DNA from: Pycnopodia helianthoides | Taxonomy: Eukaryota; Echinodermata; Asteroidea; Forcipulatida; Asteriidae | Direction of reading: 5' to 3' | Assembly: GCA_032158295.1 (NCBI GenBank) | Contig: CM063246.1 | Location: forward strand, 12,649,608-12,713,607 | DNA: 64,000 bases | Shown: positions 22,202 to 34,649 of the stretch, piece after piece | Numbering within the stretch: the first letter of the stretch is position 1 | Layout: each line of letters starts with the position of its first letter | The notes under the pieces: generated by a model | Told to the model about the DNA's origin: nothing | Seen by the model: only the letters and a program-made list of their open reading frames with translations | The model's database searches: none | Position numbers and translations under genes: made by a program

Positions 22202-22544
22202 GTTCATTTGAATTTCAGTAAAGTTTGTATCAAACACTTATTTTAACCAAAGGCCAAATGTTTTTATTCTTTGAAGTGGTCTTAGGGGCCTCGCCCACAG
22301 AGGGCTTTTTTTACAAGCAATTTGGAAGCAACCAACTGCAATCAAAATAATGACATTGGATTGTTTTCTAACATTGTCTTGCCATTCCTAACAGTGTCTT
22401 GCCAATCCCAAGAAAATTACTTGATAATTGAAATGTGAATCTATTTTCATCTTGGCGATTGTGTGATACTGGTTTTCCCCAAAACTGCTTCACGTGTCTT
22501 GATTGTATGTTGTTAATTATATAGACCATTTCATGGCCGACTAT

Positions 22545-22915
22545 CCCTGAACGTAAGTGAGTGGTCCCGAAGCTAGTTATTTGATTGGCTACCAAATTCT
22601 ACCAAAGAATTAAGACGATATGTAACAGGCAGTTGAACGTGAGCCAGTGGTACCGAAGCTAGTTATTTGATTGGCTACCAAATTCTACCAAAGATTTAAC
22701 ACAATATGTAACATATGTAACACAATATTGAACATGAGCAAATGGTCCCGAAGCTAGTTATTTGATTGGCTACCAAGTTCTACCAAAGATTTAAGACAAT
22801 ATGTAGTAACAGGCAGTTGAACGTGAGTGAGTGGTCTCGAAGCTAGTTATTTGATTGGCTACCAAATTCTACCAAAGATTTAACACAATATGTAACAGGC
22901 AGTTGAAGCCAGTGG
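22545..22915. repeat. Tandem repeat, four units of about 90 bp
   Basis: Four diverged copies share GAAGCTAGTTATTTGATTGG and CTACCAAATTCTACCAAAGA, separated by AATATGTAAC-CAGTTGAAC spacers of varying length. Confidence 0.9.
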
Positions 22916-23014
22916 CTGCATGTCATCGCACAAACATCACACTCTGCACATTCACCAACTTAACCACATAAATCAGTCTGGCATAAAAAAAATTTGGCTA
23001 CAAAGCTATTAAAC

Positions 23015-23398
23015 TTTAAAGGTACATTACAGAATTGGTTTTTGCTAACAAACAGTTGCTGGCAGTGTAAGCACTTTATGTAATCCACCATATACATAAA
23101 CTGACAAACCTGTGAAGTTTGAGATCAATCGGCCATCTGGGTCACAAGAAAATAATGAAAAACCGATTACACATTTGCATGAAATCATATAGGTTCAACA
23201 AATGAATAAAACGCTCACTGAGCGATAAACTCCAATCGGAAAATTAGCTTATTCATTTCTCATCAAATATGGCGTTTCAGGCAGAAATATTTCAAGGGAT
23301 GTTTTCTACTATCATCCTCATTAGACCGTGTAAGTTTTATGTAAATCTGTGATCAAAAGTATATTTTACAATTACCAATTCTGTAACATTCCTTTAAG
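23015..23398 (+). mobile_element. MITE family A, copy 2
   Basis: Ends TTTAAAGGTACATTACAGAA and ATTCTGTAACATTCCTTTAA. Same internal blocks as the other copies, for example GCTCACTGAGCGATAAACTC. Confidence 0.85.
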
Positions 23399-23789
23399 AT
23401 AAAATTTCACAGATTGTTGAAGAAATGGGACTCTACATCATGGCTGAAGTCACTCATATTGCTTGAATTAAATAAAATAAGCTTGAATTCTAGCTTCTAC
23501 TGGTTGAGCAAATTCCATGTTACACAGGCACTTTATTAATATGCACATTAGGCCTTTGATGTGTACCGAGCGCTGTGCATAATGGTCTATTGTTAATGAC
23601 CTTTGACATTGAACGATATTTATTCATTGGTTTTGTATTGTGTTGCATTGTATTTTTCAAAAATTGTATAAAATAAAAACCAAGAACAATTTTTGTTGTC
23701 AGAAAGTTTGGTAATCATTTACAAAATCTTTATGTCAGTAAAGTGAACGCTCGGAAATGTGTTAAATAACCAAACACACTTAAAGTAAA

Positions 23790-24360
23790 GCTTATCTATG
23801 TATATTCGGTTTGTGGTAACACCATGTGTTGATTTTTGTTCTTTAGAGAACTTGTCTTGCTATTTTGTTCTACTGCCGCGGAGTCTGAAAAGAACTGTCC
23901 TGCTTATTAACTTGTTGACTACCGGTCATAGATTCGTAGGGCCTTCCCATTTGCCAAGTGCAGTGCGCATGCGTGCATACCAAATAGCTACTATACACAC
24001 AAAAAATTGAACATACACATTCTAAGGATGTATGTCCTCACCACTGCCAGAAGCATATGTGTTGCGTGCTCAGTGGTGCCAGTGTATTTAAATAACAATA
24101 CAAAGCCCTTTCATTCCCTACGAGTATACTCGTAGTGGCAGAATCCGTTACACCTGTTACTACGAATATACTCGTAGGCGGCAGTCAACGTGTTAAGTAC
24201 TACCTTGGCGGAATGTAGGAAATTGGGCTGGACTACTACTTTCGCTTTGTGGATCGGGGGGACTTCTCGTAATTAACTGCACTGCCGCGGAGCGAGTTCT
24301 TTTTGGTCTCACCGTTTCGACTAGCTTGCTCTAGTCATCGTCAGAGACTGAAGAGTGTGA
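23790..24360. repeat. Dispersed repeat family E with hammerhead-like end
   Basis: Shares with 898-1140 and 56925-57300 the blocks GTAACACCATGTGT, GAACTTGTCTTGCTATTT, CTGAAAAGAACTGTCCTGCT and ACTGCCGCGGAGCGAGTTCT. It ends at about 24300-24350 with the minus-strand motif CTGACGATGACTAGAGC-AGCTAGTCGAAACGG. No coding capacity. Confidence 0.7.
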
Positions 24361-24956
24361 GACATATGTTAGTCTATTTTAGGTTTCAGTGTAGAGTCAA
24401 TCACTGCCCTGATTGGTTCTAAAAGGAAAACTCTGGTTGGAGGGCTCAGAGTTGTTGTGTGGGTTGCTCATTGTGTGTGAGCTTATCTAATTATGCAAGT
24501 GATGATGTGATATCATCGCATCGATTTGTTCTTGTTTTACAAAAAGCACTTAAGCAATTATTGTATGTAATCATAATAATTATGTTAAGTACATTTTTTA
24601 AAGACAATCCAGTAACAAATCATTCCAATAGTTAACTACATCACTTCATTTAGTCAAATAAAGGAGACATTGTGATTGTACCCTGCATTGTCGGTGATAG
24701 TGGTGTTGATTTCGTTTTGTCTCGCTTGATTTGGGTGACGCTTGGTGGCAGCAGACTTACCAGATAAATCCACCGCCCTTGAAAATGAGCGCATGCGAGA
24801 ACTACGCAAACAAGGAAAGTTACCTGGTGTATCTATTTCTACTGGCGCATGGCGTCCAAAGGTCTCTCATTTCATATTGCTGCGAAGTGGAAAATTATGC
24901 ATCGCAAAATTGTTTTTCTTTTGGTAATAGAAATACGTTTGCTTGGCAGCCTTCTA

Positions 24957-25470
24957 GACTTGGGCCCAATTTCATCGAGCCGCTTAAGCAGAAAATATTG
25001 CTTCAAGTTTCTGCTAAGCAACAATAAGCAGGATTGAAATGGTATTTTAGCTGGTAACCTTTTTCTGGTAAGCATGTGCTTTAAATTTAAGGCAAAATAA
25101 ACCTATGGTTTTAGGAACGTTGTTTTAATCCTATATAAATGTAGATATATATATACAGTAAAACTAACCAGTGAAAATTTCATTTCAAAAGATGGCAGCA
25201 TTTTTTAGATATTGACAAAAATTCCATGCAGGAAGAATAATCTGTAATTGGAATACACAGTTTGAGAAACATTTTAGCAGAAACTTTCTCAGATTGGATT
25301 GTTTATGAATCCCTCTCTCTAAAACCACATTCCTTTGAAGGGAATTGTTTCTCAACATTAAGCTTACCCGTACTCAACATGTTATACATTATCAACAGCT
25401 TCTTACCAAGTCAGTTTTTTATGGTAGTTAGTTTTTTCGAGTAATTACCAAAGGTATACCCTCCCTCTAA
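24957..25470. repeat. Composite of MITE families F and C
   Basis: 24957-25075 begins with GGGCCCAATTTCAT and GCTTAAGCAGAAAAT, the end of family F (see 27005). 25085-25465 is family C (compare 40610, 49590, 60830): AAAATTTCATTTCAAAAG, CATGCAGGAAGAATAA, CTCTCTAAAACCACATTCCT and TACCAAAGGTATACCCTCCC. Confidence 0.6.
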
Positions 25471-25929
25471 GCAGCTGGGTGTAATGGCAGATTTTTTTAC
25501 AAAGTCCTGTTTTTAAAATAGGGCTACATTTCATGGTTCTGCTTATCACACAATTTTAGTGTGTAATTTTCTATGGGCTGTGTGAGTGCAGAATCTGATG
25601 GCAAGCAGGCCCAGGTGCCTTTTTACTAAGCCAAAAAAAGACTGGTGGAACACAGTTGTTACAACAGGGCTCAAATTTTAAGAAATTCTCCACAAGACCA
25701 CATGTCCCGTACCTCAAAACTTTCACTGGACCAAAAAATACTTTCACATAACCTAATATTGCACAGGTTTGAATTTACACAGCTGAAGTAAGTCTTTAGG
25801 AGTGTGGATTTTAATAGACACTGGACTGCTGGCCCTTGTTTCGGTTGGGAGGTTATCCTAGCCCAGTGCAAAAATAAACTGGACCATGGGCACTTTTGGC
25901 TCAGTACAAAGTAATTGCATTCACTGATA

Positions 25930-26345
25930 ATGCTACGCAAGGTCTGCTAAGCAAGAGCTACTAAGCAATATCTGCTAAGCAAGATCTGCTAAGCAAGATC
26001 TGCGAGCACGATCTGCTACAGATCTGCCAAGTAAGATCTGCTTAACAAGATCAGCCAGGCAAGATCTGCTAAGCAAGATCTGCCAGCAAATTCTGCTAAC
26101 AAGATTTGCTAAGCAAGAGCTACTAAGCAATATCTGCTAAACAAGATCTGCTATAGATCTGCCAAACAAGATCTGCTTAACAAGATCTGCCAAGAGAGAT
26201 CTGCTAAGCAAGATCTGCCAGCAAAATCTGCTAACAAGATTTGCTAAGCAAGAGCTACTAATAAGCAATATCTGCTAAACAAGATCTGCTATAGATCTGC
26301 CAAACAAGATCTGCTTAACAAGATCTGCTTACTAAGATCTTCTGT
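25930..26345. repeat. Short-unit minisatellite CAAGATCTGCTAAG
   Basis: About 26 diverged copies of a unit near 14-17 bp, nearly all containing the palindrome AGATCT. Part forms a higher-order unit of about 130 bp (compare 26085-26215 with 26215-26330). Confidence 0.92.
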
Positions 26346-27004
26346 CAAGATTTTCCTCCACAACACCTGCTTTGTATCACCATAATAGACCTTTCTATTG
26401 CAACGTCACAGCCCGAGTTTTTGCCAACCGAGGTTCGAAAAATATAGAAAGCCATAAATGCAAATAAAAAACAGATAGCCATAGTTTTCAGCAATGTTAC
26501 ACAAATATTTTAAATTATGTTGAATTTGTTGGAAACAAATCAACCAATCATAAGAGCTATTTCAGCTCATGAATCTTTACAGAAAATGTCGAATTTGGTC
26601 ACAATTTCTTTTAACACGATTGATTGTTGTGCTAACATTCGGCCGGCCATGCCAACCAGCGCGGTTTGTTTATCAACAATGGAAAGGTCTATGTGCACCC
26701 TTGAAGAATAGACTGTGACCCAAAAATGAAGTCATGGATACTTCAGAAAATTTTAATATTCCTAACAATCAACAATTGTACAGTCAATAAATAGCACATA
26801 ACTCAAAACATCAAATCAGTCCAGATAAAGTGTAATAATATACATGTATTGCACACAATCATTGCAATGAAAATACGATCAAATCAGTACTGATGATATA
26901 GGATTGAAAGTATGTACACAAATTAATTCCATTGTCTTTGATCAAATTACATAGTGGAATGCAATGCATAATTTTCTTGGAACTTGAGTAAAACACGTTG
27001 GGCC

Positions 27005-27656
27005 TATATGGGCCCAATTTCATAAAGCTGTTTAACTTTTAACAAATTTTCGTGTTGACTATCCTGTTTGTAAGTGTGACGTATTTCCACTGTCAGCCAC
27101 GCCCACTTCACACAAACTGGCTACCCCGATTACCAGAAGCGTTGCTTTGAGCTAGTTTTTCTTTGATGTTTTATGCAAGAAAAGTTTAATGACTAACTTG
27201 GCTTTTACATAATACGTTCTTCAAAGACAATAATGTTCTCCTCAGAGTTGAAAGTTTCTGTCATAAGATACTTTAAACGATGAAATGGGTGACTTTTTCT
27301 TGTAAAAGTACACGAAGAATGAGCTTGCCAGATTTGGAGCCAGAAGTTGTGAGAACTTTGGGCTTGCAGCAGATACTCACACGTGTGACACAATAACTTA
27401 CCCCACGGGATAGCAGGAAAATGTACGTAAGCAAAAGTGTATTTCATAAAACAGGAAGATATCTCAGCGAGGTATGCACATTCACAATGAATCTGCATTG
27501 TTGCTTAACTAATCTGCTTACAACACAAACCACTCACAAGTTACCATACTTTATGCTTAGTTTTATGGTAAGCAGTGTTTATGAAATGGAAACTGTGCTA
27601 AGAGCCGTTCCGTTAGCAGAAAATGTCTGCCTACAGGCTTTATGAAATTGGCCCCT
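27005..27656. mobile_element. MITE family F, 650 bp
   Basis: Terminal inverted repeat: GGGCCCAATTTCATAAAGC at 27010 against GCTTTATGAAATTGGCCCC at 27656. Shorter relatives are at 42628-42922 and 24957. The internal CTTAAGCA/TGCTTAGT-type repeats recur in all. No gene inside. Confidence 0.75.
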
Positions 27657-28379
27657 GATTGCGGTTGAGCTTCCATTCCAACACCAGTTATGTGACTATC
27701 CAAACCCACAGCTGGCCAATCATCTAGTCATGGAAAAACAACTCCCCAAACAATGATTTGCACTGAGCATAACCAAAACTATATACGAAGCCCCTTGGCA
27801 TACTGCCCCCTTTTTAAAATATATATATAGGGAAACTTCTAACTTATCGAGGGAGGACTTTTAAAGAAGCTCTCAGGGAAAAACAAAAACAGAGGTTGCA
27901 AATTGAAAGACATGTATTTTTCTTGAATAGTTGTATGCAGAGACAGGCTTGGAATTCAACTTTTTAAGGGGGAAGGCCACTTTTTCCATAGGAAAAGTGG
28001 TACATTATTGAATGGAGTATTGACATTTTTGATGGTGACAGTTAGGCTAAAAACAAGGTGAAATTTTATGAGCTGCTTATCAGCAAAAAATCTGTATTAG
28101 CAGCAATAACGTTTAGCAGCCAGAATGCCATGTAAATTAACATAATTGTTACCAGTGTGATTTTTCCCTCCTGCATAGACTTGGTGGACAAGTCGTTAAA
28201 TGAACTTACAAAAAAAAGGCTCAACCAATGAACGAAGCTCATACATGTTTCTGGTCGTCAAAACGCTCCCCTGGTTACATTGTTTTACATTTGGGAAACA
28301 AAACAAGATGGCCGGAATGTGTCGAAGGTCAGATACAATATTCTGTGGCTGAGCCTTCCAAATATATATCCCAAAAAAA

Positions 28380-28600
28380 ATAATAAAAAAAAGAAAGAAG
28401 GTTGATGGTCTGACCTTTTTCAACCCTAGCAGAGTCTCCCTCGAAGGCAAAAGGACAACGCAACTCACATAAACAAATATACTGGTATAGCAGCATGCAG
28501 CAGTCAAAAGGAAATGAAATGAAAAGAGAGAGAGAGAGAGGCAGAAAGCCGCCACAAAAGAAGCAAGGGAACAAGGGGGACAAAAGGGGGTAGAGGGAAG
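28380..28600 (-). mobile_element. Penelope-like/retrozyme repeat fragment
   Basis: Minus strand carries GACTCTGCTAGGGTTGAAAAAGGTCAG, a diverged form of the stem-loop-GAAAC motif, next to a GAGAGAGAGAGAGAG tract as at 17590. Confidence 0.4.
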
Positions 28601-29099
28601 GGGTTGGTTCCCACAAACTATTTGCTTGAAATTGTTTTCGGATAACAAGCGATGGCACCCAACTCTTTCAATTATCTTGAAACTTAGCTGTTTGCAAGAC
28701 TCTCCAAAGTTCTGTGACTTGTTTACAGAAGGGGGACAACAGACAAACAAAGTCGGTTTCAAAAGCTGCAAATGTGATTCAATAATGAAAATACAAAAGT
28801 CATACTCAATAGAAAAAAACAAAACCCAACCCACAGATTCACTTCACAACCACTTCAAATATTCATAAAAAGATCAATGGTAACATCATATTGAAAGCAT
28901 TTCCTTTTATACCATGCTTTCACCTGAATAAATTACAAACCTACAAGATATGAAATACACTGTACATGTTTATATTAATTTATCTCTTTGGTTTACGTTC
29001 TGTTACTTTTTATAATATTTTCAACTTTAAGCCTTTGAGAGTTGTGTTAAGAATAAGTCATTGTGTTTAGATGTAAATAGATTCTGGTACACCGACTTC

Positions 29100-29575
29100 C
29101 TTTAGTCACAAGTGACTGCTTAAATTCCCCAGACTACAGACAGTGTTGCTATGTCACATGGTTTTGAGCAAGCTTTTGAATAGCCACCTCCAGATGGAAA
29201 ACAAAGCCTGGTACCCTAACCCCCCCCCCAAATTAAAAAAAAAAAAAAAAAAAAAAATCCGCTCCCCCCCCCAAAAAAAACCGCCCCCATAAAAAATCTG
29301 CCCCCCAAAAAAAAAACGTTCACATTCCCCCCCCCCCCCCCCCAAAAAAAAAAAAAAAATAAATAAAATTAATAAATCCTGGTTACGGGCCTGCAGTGTA
29401 TACAACTGTTGCATACTAGATTCTTTCAGAATTGTGTATGGGTGTTCGCTGTGTCTTCTAGGCAACATACACCATAAAGTTGCTCTGAACCATTCGATGT
29501 AGCAACACTGCCCTTCTGGAGAATTCAAATTTAAGGGGTCACTTGTGACTAAGCAAGTAAGTGTACCAGACATAC
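29100..29575. repeat. Dispersed repeat with poly-C/poly-A core
   Basis: Copy of the 7370-7915 repeat. Bases 29219-29360 are alternating C and A homopolymers, which yield meaningless long frames. The ends carry AGTCACAAGTGAC and its inverse (GTCACTTGTGACT). Confidence 0.6.
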
Positions 29576-29799
29576 AGTCATCAATTCTAACTCACAACGG
29601 CTCGTTGCATATCACTGCTCACCACTAGAGAGAAATCAGCACCTATGGTAGTAAAAGTCACTATATCTCATGAGTAAGAAATTAATAGCTCGTGTGGAAC
29701 TTTGTGAATAAGTTTATCTTTTATACTATTTTTTTTCTCCCCCATACACTGATGCATGTAAAGCACTGTATACTCTGTACTTTCCAGAGTTGACTTATT

Positions 29800-29880
29800 A
29801 CCTGGTAGGATTCGAACCCGCGACCTTTGCACTATTCAAGAGCAGATGTCTTACCACTAGACCAGTGGAGATTGCCCGGT
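29800..29880 (-). mobile_element. tRNA-derived SINE head
   Basis: The reverse complement reads GGTCTAGTGGTAAGACATCT and GTCGCGGGTTCGAATCCTAC, giving A- and B-box-like promoters. Same family as 19245. A mismatched acceptor stem and extra bases argue against a working tRNA. Confidence 0.6.
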
Positions 29881-30412
29881 ATCTTGAGGCAGTAATATAC
29901 CCATGGATTTTGTTCACAGGTTCCAGGAAAATACTGAGTATACAGTGCTTTACAAACGTCGTCGCTGTATGGGCAAAAAACAAATAAGATTCTATATCCC
30001 CAATGCAAATTTAACATCTATTTATCTTTCATACTATCACAGTACTCCTTGCTTATTACATTCACGTCTAAGACCTGTCTCATAATGCAGCCTTTCTTTG
30101 TTTTACAATACTCTAGTGTTCCAAAAAAAAAAAAGTGACCCGACTATTTTCCAGCCTCAGTTTGATTCAATGCCCCTAATTTAAGAGAATTAGCGAGACA
30201 GCTGTGCCAGGATAAACTTGAACTCCCTTATAGATTGCTCCAGTAGAGCAGAGCCATCAAATTTAACTTTGTACCACCCCGCTTTATTTAAATTATCAAA
30301 GGGTAGCCATTTGGCTGATTTACGGATGTTATTTACATATAAAGAACCTTGGTGAAAATGTCTGATCACACAATCAATGGCTTTTCCTGAACAAGGTGAC
30401 TATATGACTGTA

Positions 30413-30556
30413 AAGGCCATATCTGTAGTGGTGGCTACAGGAGTTGCGGCTACGACTGTTGCTATGGTGTATAATTAAGGACGTACTGTACTTCAACACA
30501 TAATGACGCTGAAATCTAGCTATAGCCGTAGCCGTAGCTGTAGCCGACATGGCCTT
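30413..30556. mobile_element. Small foldback MITE, pair with 39160-39305
   Basis: About 140 bp with inverted ends GGCCATATCTGTAGTGGTGG... and ...GTAGCTGTAGCCGACATGGCC. The interior has TTGCTATGG and TTCAACACATAATGACGCTG. A diverged copy lies at 39160-39305 (TGCATGATAACGCGGCGATC). Confidence 0.7.
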
Positions 30557-31172
30557 ACCACTGGCTGCAGGGCAATATACATGTAGACCTATGCTTTGGG
30601 TCACTGGACCAAGGTGTATGCATGCCCACTCACATATAGAGGTTAAAAGCTAGAAGGAAGCTCATTGGTCCTCATACTGAGTTGAAAAGTCTCATTGAGA
30701 GCGCCACCTATTGGCAAGAGTAGGAGAGGCATGTACAATTGAGAATGGCCACACTCATCATCCCGACATTGTAAGTTAAAATGTGATGAGCGGGAAGACT
30801 CTGCACAATTTGTTCACTCAGTCATATGATTCTACATCTACTCAAGTGATCCACGCCTGCCACTGTTGAAAATACAGCCCGCCTTACCAAAAAGATACTG
30901 AATCAAGCCCAGAATACTCTTATATGACAATTCATTAAATCAGAAAATAGTTTAAGTACGACAACTCCTTTGTCTTCTAATAGCACCTCATCAATATGGC
31001 AACATGGTTTCATCAAGGGATATATATATATTTTTTCACTGAATATCCAGTGGATTATAAAACTCTTATAATCAATAGACCTTGTACTGTTGACATCAGT
31101 TTGTTTAAAACTTTTCAGAAGAATGGGAAACCATTGCGTCTGTATCGAAAAAGCAGTAGCCAGTTACAGCAC

Positions 31173-31561
31173 TTAAGGAACATTACAGAATTGGTAAAAA
31201 AAAAACTTGTAAAATATACTTTTTGATCACAGATTTACATAAAACTTACACGGTCCAATGATGATGATAGTAGAAAACATCCCTCGAAATATTTCTGTCT
31301 GAAATGCCATATTTGATGAGAAATGAATAAACTAATTTTCCAATTTAGTTATCGCTCAGTGAACGTTTTATTCATTTGTTGAATCTATGATTTCATGCAA
31401 AATGTAATCGGTTTTTCACTATTTTCTCGTGACCCAGATGGCCAATCGATCTCAAACTTCTACAGGTTTGTCAGTTTATTTATATGGTGGATTACATAAA
31501 GTGCTAACACTGCCAGCAACTGTTTTGTTAGCTAAAAACCAATTCTGTAATGTTCCTTTAA
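31173..31561 (-). mobile_element. MITE family A, copy 3
   Basis: TTAAGGAACATTACAGAATT at the left and AATTCTGTAATGTTCCTTTA at the right. Same orientation as the 9118 copy. Confidence 0.85.
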
Positions 31562-33203
31562 TCAATTTAGTAAACAAAAACGTGAGAGCATCAGGACAAG
31601 GATCTATCCTGTGGAAAAACAACATTTTGGTTTCTAAAAAAGTACATTCTTTTAAATCCTCAAAAACTGACATGAAGCTATTTTAGCCTTTAGAAATAAA
31701 AATAGGTATTTTCAGAACAGAGGGTTTTTTTCTGGACAATTCACTTTGTGCTCCTCGGGTATTTGACCTTTGAAAGGAGGAAGAAAATTGTTCAGTACAA
31801 GAGCCACTATTTATTTATTTATAAAGGCTGAACTGAACTTGCCAAATCGCTTAAACCAATGACTGAAGCTCGAACATGTTTTCGGTCGGGTCACCAAAAT
31901 GCACCCCAGGCTGGGGTCCACAGAGGTGAAAGGCAGGCAAAGAAACCACTGAGCTAACTTGATTCCCTGAATCAGGTTGGCTTTTTAAAAATCTTGTATT
32001 GATGTTAATTTCATAATATTGTATTGATATATTATAGTATGTATCTAATAATATTGTTACAGATTTTCTGAAAGCAAAAAAAAAAATAATAAAATTGGAA
32101 ATCAGATTAAAGCAGAAGTCATGCCTGACGTTTATAGGATAATAAAAGTCTTTGCTTGAAGGTCACTTTTTATTGATGTAGTAGGTACAGTCATGCATTC
32201 TCTTCAAAAGACAATATCATTTCAAGGAACATAGAAAATTGTCTGGATGTTGGTCATGCGATGATCATCGGGACATTTAAAAGAATTGAATTGTAAGAAC
32301 CAAAGCTGTATTATTAGTTTACATTGAAGATACAGTCATTCTAGATTACTATACAGAACTGATTTTCAAGGTGACTTTTCTTCATAAAGGTTTTCTATTC
32401 TGGGTCCTTAAGTTACCAAAGTTAAAATATATTTTTTCCCCAACATGATATACATTCAGCAGCCAAAACCAAGGTATTTTCTTTAGGGGGGGGGGGCACA
32501 AATTAAGGGGAGCAACGTTTTTTTTATAGGGGGAACGATGGTCAGATAAAACTACAGCTTTTTTCTTCCCTTAAACAAGCCCCTTTCTTGTTATGTCGCT
32601 ACTTTAAAAAAGTATGTTTTATAAGATAATCTGAAAAAATTAAAAAATTATAATTTCTACACAAAAGTTTATAAAATGTAACGTCTTATTCCAGACAATT
32701 TTTAATCTGAAAGGCTCTTCAGAAGGGGGAGGGGGCATGGACATCGAGGGGGGGCCTAATGGTTATGTTACTGTGTACATTTACATGTCTCAATCGTGGG
32801 ATTAGATAATCAATTAGAGGTTTAGGTACGGTTCAGTGAACTCAGTTATTAACTCAGGGTGCGCTGATCAATTCCAATAGACAGGGCTCCAGTCTGCACA
32901 TCCCTCTTAGCAAGCTCATTTATTAAAAAAAACATGCTCATTTATCAAATCAAACCGCTCAATGCTGAAGATGGCCTTCAGACTGTACTTTTTCATGCAA
33001 AGTTTAAAATCCCACGGTTAATAAACTGCGAAACTGCTTGGCATAACCATCCGTTATCTGTGACAAATTTCTCGGAAATGTTTGTTCATGCTTGAGAAAA
33101 ACTATGAATCTGCTTTATACAGCGGCGTTCATCTGTGACAATTTTCCTGGAAATATTTGTTCGTAATCTTTCAGAAGTTTTTCTAGTAGACTAGAGGACT
33201 GGA
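31562..33203. other. Gene-free AT-rich stretch
   Basis: No exon, tRNA or clear repeat boundary recognised. It holds G-rich tracts near 32485-32500 and 32745, and AT-rich DNA at 32010-32100. The last few hundred bases would include the promoter of the gene starting at 33204. Confidence 0.4.
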
Positions 33204-33860
33204 ATGTCTGATAGAAAAAAGAAAGAAAAAAATCAACCTTCCCCTTCAAAAAGTAGCAGCGACGACGTCACTCGGATGTTGAGGAAGAACACACAAGGAG
33301 TCTTTGTATTTCCTCATCTTGACAATAATAAGTACAGCCGGAGACAGGGAGGTACAACAGACGTCAGACGGTACAATCTTCCAGATGAATTACAATATGA
33401 AGAGCGTAGGACGCCTGCAGACAACGCTCTCTCCTCACACATGATCAAGCTCCGAACCACGGCCAAACCTAAGGGGGTAATACGTGTGATGCTCAGCACT
33501 AACACGTCACAGCGCAATTTATTATGGTACACCGCTGTCTGATGATACCCCCCAAAAAAAACAATTTAACTGATGGACCGCATGATGACAAATTGTAAAA
33601 TAGTTTTGGAAGGAGAAAAATCTCAGTAGGAACTTACGAAGATGTGTCCAAAACAAAGGTACATCATTTGATAATAATTATTTTTGAATGTTTTTTTTTT
33701 CACTGTATGGAAACACCATAGAGAAAGGACCAAACCTTTGTATAAAGAATTTTAATCGGATTTTGTTTCGATTGTACTTTATCAGCAAGAAGTTGATGTG
33801 GCACACCATGCGAAACCTCATCATTACAAAATGAACTTCAGCACAAAGAAAATGCCGTAA
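33204..33860 (+). CDS. Probable small three-exon gene, basic protein of unknown family
   Basis: ATG at 33204. Exon 1 (33204 to about 33526) encodes a lysine-rich start (MSDRKKKEKNQPSPSKSSSD), then TRMLRKNTQGVFVFPHLDNN and YNLPDELQYEERRTPADNAL. Exon 2 (33604-33658) encodes FGRRKISVGTYEDVSKTK. Exon 3 (33786-33860) encodes QEVDVAHHAKPHHYKMNFST and KKMP before TAA. The exon 2/3 junction is phase 0 with a good TTTATCAG acceptor. The exon 1 donor is weak: GTACAC at 33527 fits the phase, whereas GTAATA at 33478 is a better donor but does not. That leaves a 77-base first intron. AATAAA at about 34200 could end the transcript. Around 150 residues, charged, no signal peptide or membrane segment. I do not recognise the family. 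The coherent exon 1 and terminal exon are the main support. Confidence 0.5.
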
Positions 33861-34244
33861 CGAAAAGCCACCATCGTCATGGCAACACTGGTCAGCCTGT
33901 CATTTCAACTGAAGTGGGTATCATGGCTAGGAGGGAGAATTGCACAGCTTAAGACCACGGGAGCATAGGACCGCACACTTAAACACCGCAAGTAATCGTG
34001 ATGAACTGCAGACCTTTTTCTTTTGTAACGGGCACGCTGCAGCGGTCACAAGTTTTGACATCCTCAGTTGGCAAAAAGGACAGGCAGCCTTCAGTGCAAA
34101 AAAAAGTACGATAACTTATCACACGCATATCAAATGAATGCCCATATCACTGATAAATCAATTGGATGACCCAAACAAAAAGTTAACATATTCTTTATCA
34201 ATAAAGGGTTAAAACTCTTTTTAGTAAACAGCTTTCATCAAATG

Positions 34245-34450
34245 TGACAATTCCTGAAAATGGCTTGCTGGCCAAGTCCCCCTTTTTCTAGAACCACGAC
34301 CTCTCTGTAGAAGTACTACAGCTTTAGACACAAATGTGGACTATTTCTTTCTCCCTTTGGAATACTGTTTTACTTCCTGCAAGAAAATTTGAAGGCTCTA
34401 GGAGATTTTGAGAAAATCCTGAAATCAGGAATAATCCTGAGAAATCACAA
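34245..34450. repeat. Dispersed repeat, partner of 8640-8880
   Basis: Shares the ordered blocks listed for 8640-8880, on the same strand. Confidence 0.55.
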
Positions 34451-34649
34451 GCTTGTGTTATTCAAAGGGCAAATTTGTGCCAAGTTGCCAACCCTGTTAG
34501 ACATTTTGTGTTACTGGAGGCTGCCCATACAAAACAGAGGTCAGTGTCCGTAAAAACAAAGAAGGTCTCATGAGATTCTAAATAGTGGTAACATTTATCT
34601 TAGAAACACATACCCATGTGGACAGAGTGTTCTTTGGCTTCTTCAAGGG

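Noticed and set aside
28196..28834. 212-codon minus-strand frame
   Set aside because: Runs across a ribozyme-like repeat fragment, a GA-tract and homopolymers. No domain, and low-complexity Leu/Ser/Phe composition.
29219..29360. Coding frame rich in Gly/Phe on the minus strand
   Set aside because: Alternating C and A homopolymers only.
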